A stretch of DNA of 6,553 bases from Oscillibacter sp. (GTDB lineage: Bacteria > Bacillota > Clostridia > Oscillospirales > Oscillospiraceae), in assembly GCA_024404295.1 (NCBI GenBank), contig JAKSQE010000072.1:1-6553 (forward strand), written 5' to 3'. Numbering within the stretch: position 1 is the first letter of the stretch; the number at the start of each line of letters is the position of its first letter. A program made the translations under genes and the position numbers. The notes below the pieces were generated by a model, which made no database searches, was not told where the DNA came from, and saw only the letters and a program-made list of their open reading frames with translations. Positions 4,909 through 6,553 of the stretch are shown in pieces.

Positions 4909-6553
4909 ATGGCAGGAAACATTCCATTTTTTGATATGTTTGCGCAGCTGCAGCTCCCCTCGGAGCTGCGGCTAAAACTGTTGGGTTCTGTCATCACCGG
5001 CGCAAAAATCGACCAAGCCAGCATGACGATGGAACTCCATATGAAGAGCCGCAACGAACTGACAGATGAGGAATCTGCTGCCATTCAAGCTTCGATCTGT
5101 AATGCCTTTGGATTTTCTGGTGTAACTATGCACATAGAGTGCAAGACGACTGCTTCCTTGCCCTCGGAGCGGAAAGAGCAAGGCGGCGATGTGAAGAAAG
5201 TTACCGGAAAAGTTTTGATGGGCAATCCCATCAAAACTCTTCCTGTGGAGATGAAAACACTGGATTTGAAGATGGGCAACGCTACAGTGTCCGGCAAGGT
5301 CTTTGCATACGAGTGTCGTGAAACGCGGCGGCCCGGTATGTGGCGGTTGAGCTTTGACATGACGGATTATACCAATTCCGTCACCGTCCAAAAGAACCTG
5401 ACGGAAAAAGAAGCGAAGGCTTTGGACGGTGCCATTTCTCCCGGTATGTGGCTCTGTGTGCAGGGGAAGATGGAACCTACATGGGATGGCAAGGACATTC
5501 AGCTGAATCCGTATCACATCAATGTGATTGAGCATCAAGAGCGGCAGGATACTGCGCCGGTGAAACGCGTGGAACTGCATTTACACACTAAGATGTCCAA
5601 TATGGATGCGCTGACTGATACAAAAGAAGTTATTTCGGAGGCAATTCGCTGGGGACATCCGGCCATTGCCATTACCGATCACGGTGTGGCGCAGTCTTTC
5701 CCGGATGCATGGCATGCATCGAAGGGTAAAATAAAAATCCTTTACGGTGTAGAGGGATATTTTGTCAATAATGTGGATGACCGGATTGCCATTCATGGCT
5801 CGCAGGATTGCAGTCTGGATGATGAATTCGTTTGCTTTGACATTGAGACTACCGGATTAAAGGTGGAGCGGGAGGCCATCACAGAGATCGGCGCTGTGGT
5901 GCTGAAACATGGCGAGATCGTGGAGCGGTTTCAGACCTTTGTGAATCCCAACCGCCATCTGACCCCGGAGATCATCGGTTTGACCGGTATTACAGATGAA
6001 ATGCTGAAAGATGCACCGCAGGCGAAAGAGGCGTTGGCGGATTTCCTGAAATTTGTCAATGGCCGTCCACTGGCGGCGCATAATGCCGAGTTTGATATTG
6101 GCTTTATCCGTGCCGGATGTATGCAGGCGGGACTGCCGTTTGATCCTACCTTTGTGGATTCTTTGATTTTGGCACAGAATCTGCTGCCGGAACTGGGCAA
6201 GTATAAGCTGGATATTGTGGCGGAGCATTTGGATCTGCCTGCTTTTAACCACCATCGTGCCAGCGATGATGCTGCCACCGTAGGCTATATGCTGATGCCC
6301 TTCTGGAAGATGCTCCATGAGCGGGGAATTCACAGTCTGCAGGAAGTCAACAAGGAGATCGCTCCTGTCCAGGAGTGCATCCAAGCTGCCCAGCTCACCT
6401 ACCATGGTGCTGCTGCATATCAGGATATCCGCATCTCTGGCGGCATCGTAGAAGGTTTCCATAGAGACGGTGACGGTGGTCTGGCTGTCGTTATCTGCTC
6501 CGAAGTCGGAGAAGATGTATTCGCCGCCCGCCAGAGAAATTGTCTTTGCAATA
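4909..6553 (+). CDS. polC: DNA polymerase III alpha subunit, PolC type (5' part; PolC-like only to ~6351)
   Basis: PolC is the essential Firmicutes replicative polymerase, normally over 1,400 aa and carrying its own proofreading exonuclease. The frame stays open to the window edge, but only about the first 481 residues look like PolC. In order: an N-terminal domain starting MAGNIPFFDMFAQLQL (1 to ~90); an OB-fold region (~95-215) with KVFAYECRETRRPGMW and FDMTDYTNSV; the first PHP segment with HLHTKMSNMDA (His224, His226) and AITDHG; then the DEDDh exonuclease inserted in PHP. Its catalytic residues are Asp311 and Glu313 (DIETTG), Asp396 (HNAEFDIGF), and His449 and Asp454 (HHRASDDA). After LQEVN (residues 477-481) the expected second PHP segment and polymerase core are absent, and the remaining ~67 codons read as antisense of another gene. 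Treat everything after about 6351 as not polC. Confidence 0.93.
   Translation, partial: MAGNIPFFDMFAQLQLPSELRLKLLGSVITGAKIDQASMTMELHMKSRNELTDEESAAIQASICNAFGFSGVTMHIECKTTASLPSERKEQGGDVKKVTGKVLMGNPIKTLPVEMKTLDLKMGNATVSGKVFAYECRETRRPGMWRLSFDMTDYTNSVTVQKNLTEKEAKALDGAISPGMWLCVQGKMEPTWDGKDIQLNPYHINVIEHQERQDTAPVKRVELHLHTKMSNMDALTDTKEVISEAIRWGHPAIAITDHGVAQSFPDAWHASKGKIKILYGVEGYFVNNVDDRIAIHGSQDCSLDDEFVCFDIETTGLKVEREAITEIGAVVLKHGEIVERFQTFVNPNRHLTPEIIGLTGITDEMLKDAPQAKEALADFLKFVNGRPLAAHNAEFDIGFIRAGCMQAGLPFDPTFVDSLILAQNLLPELGKYKLDIVAEHLDLPAFNHHRASDDAATVGYMLMPFWKMLHERGIHSLQEVNKEIAPVQECIQAAQLTYHGAAAYQDIRISGGIVEGFHRDGDGGLAVVICSEVGEDVFAARQRNCLCN
4946..4973 (+). repeat. Inverted repeat (stem-loop) at the start of polC
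   Basis: AGCTGCAGCTCC (4946-4957) pairs with GGAGCTGCGGCT (4962-4973) around a four-base loop CCTC. Eleven of the 12 pairs are Watson-Crick and one is G-U. It lies 37 bases inside polC, over the codons for the QLQLPSELRL stretch. No T-run follows, so it is not an intrinsic terminator. A role in polC translation is possible but unproven. Confidence 0.5.
5206..5243 (+). repeat. Near-perfect 17-base inverted repeat within polC
   Basis: The left arm 5206-5222 and the right arm 5227-5243 flank the loop CAAT. The inner 12 pairs (AGTTTTGATGGG with CCCATCAAAACT) are perfect. After one A/C mismatch, four more pairs follow (GGAA with TTCC), giving 16 of 17 matches. The repeat codes for TGKVLMGNPIKTLP at the start of the OB region. 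It has no T-tract. It is longer than chance would readily give in a window of this size, by a rough estimate only. Confidence 0.7.
6340..6354. other. Junction between polC and an unrelated antisense gene fragment
   Basis: PolC-like reading on the + strand fades after residues 477-481 (LQEVN), and the substrate-binding-protein reading on the minus strand becomes convincing from the same point outward (LLVDF on 6357-6343). Bases about 6343-6351 fit both readings, as expected of a short shared sequence at a breakpoint. The two genes face each other and neither has a stop codon of its own here. The exact breakpoint is uncertain by about ten bases. Confidence 0.65.
6343..6552 (-). pseudogene. ABC transporter substrate-binding protein fragment (iron/siderophore- or cobalamin-type), truncated at a junction
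   Basis: On the minus strand, an open frame entering from beyond the window edge reads IAKTISLAGGEYIFSDFG at 6552 and continues with SMETFYDAARDADILI and GELGSLDALLDRSDLLVDF down to about 6343. From memory this is the C-lobe pattern of periplasmic-binding-protein-like lipoproteins of Fe3+-siderophore, heme or B12 importers in Clostridia. There, a glycine-rich 'GGEYIF' step is followed by an acidic EEFY helix, 'ADILIYNST' and 'SLDALL.KSDLL.DF'. The family then normally continues with 'KAV..GNVW', which is missing; the frame instead runs into antisense polC. The fragment lacks its start (off the window) and its last part (lost at the junction). Which substrate it binds cannot be told. The call rests on my recognition of the family, not on a search. 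Confidence 0.68.

Noticed and set aside
5857..6462. Long minus-strand open frame of about 200 codons
   Set aside because: Only its first part (to about 6343) resembles a real protein, the substrate-binding-protein fragment. The rest is antisense of the polC exonuclease domain, so the full-length frame is not a gene.
6352..6553. The + strand tail of the polC frame as a novel domain fused to the exonuclease
   Set aside because: It shows no recognisable motif, while the opposite strand of the same bases reads as a known family. The open + frame is better explained as antisense of that gene.

Overview
The window is a tightly packed stretch of housekeeping genes, all on the + strand. It suggests a Firmicutes genome of the Clostridia, probably Oscillospiraceae-like and gut-associated. 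The evidence is the gene order frr-uppS-cdsA-dxr-rseP-ispG-polC, the presence of a PolC-type replicative polymerase (a Firmicutes trait), a moderate GC content and strong Shine-Dalgarno sites before each gene. The family-level placement is an inference from the look of the proteins, not from a search.

Layout: positions 2-34 are the last codons of frr (ribosome recycling factor). They overlap uppS (34-786) by one base. uppS overlaps cdsA (783-1592) by four bases (ATGA). Gaps of about 10-26 bases then separate dxr (1613-2758), rseP (2774-3847), ispG (3858-4895) and polC (4909 to the window edge). No gap is large enough for a promoter plus a terminator, and I saw no terminator, so this reads as one transcription unit entered from upstream of frr.

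How the genes work together: Dxr and IspG are two steps of the MEP isoprenoid pathway, which makes IPP and DMAPP. UppS condenses IPP onto farnesyl diphosphate to give undecaprenyl diphosphate, the cell-wall lipid carrier. CdsA makes CDP-diacylglycerol for phospholipids, and RseP is an intramembrane site-2 protease. The unit therefore couples translation (frr), envelope lipid supply (uppS, cdsA, dxr, ispG), membrane proteolysis (rseP) and replication (polC). I found no new biological system here.

The part that needs attention is the right end. PolC is recognisable through its OB, first PHP segment and DEDDh exonuclease domains to about residue 481 (position ~6351). The + strand reading after that does not look like PolC. 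In its place, the minus strand from 6552 down to about 6343 reads as an internal piece of an iron/siderophore- or cobalamin-type ABC transporter substrate-binding protein. Two unrelated genes are thus joined tail to tail. An assembly or cloning chimera at a contig end is the likeliest explanation, with a real rearrangement less likely. A second oddity is a near-perfect 17-base inverted repeat inside polC, with shorter strong stem-loops near the starts of uppS and polC.
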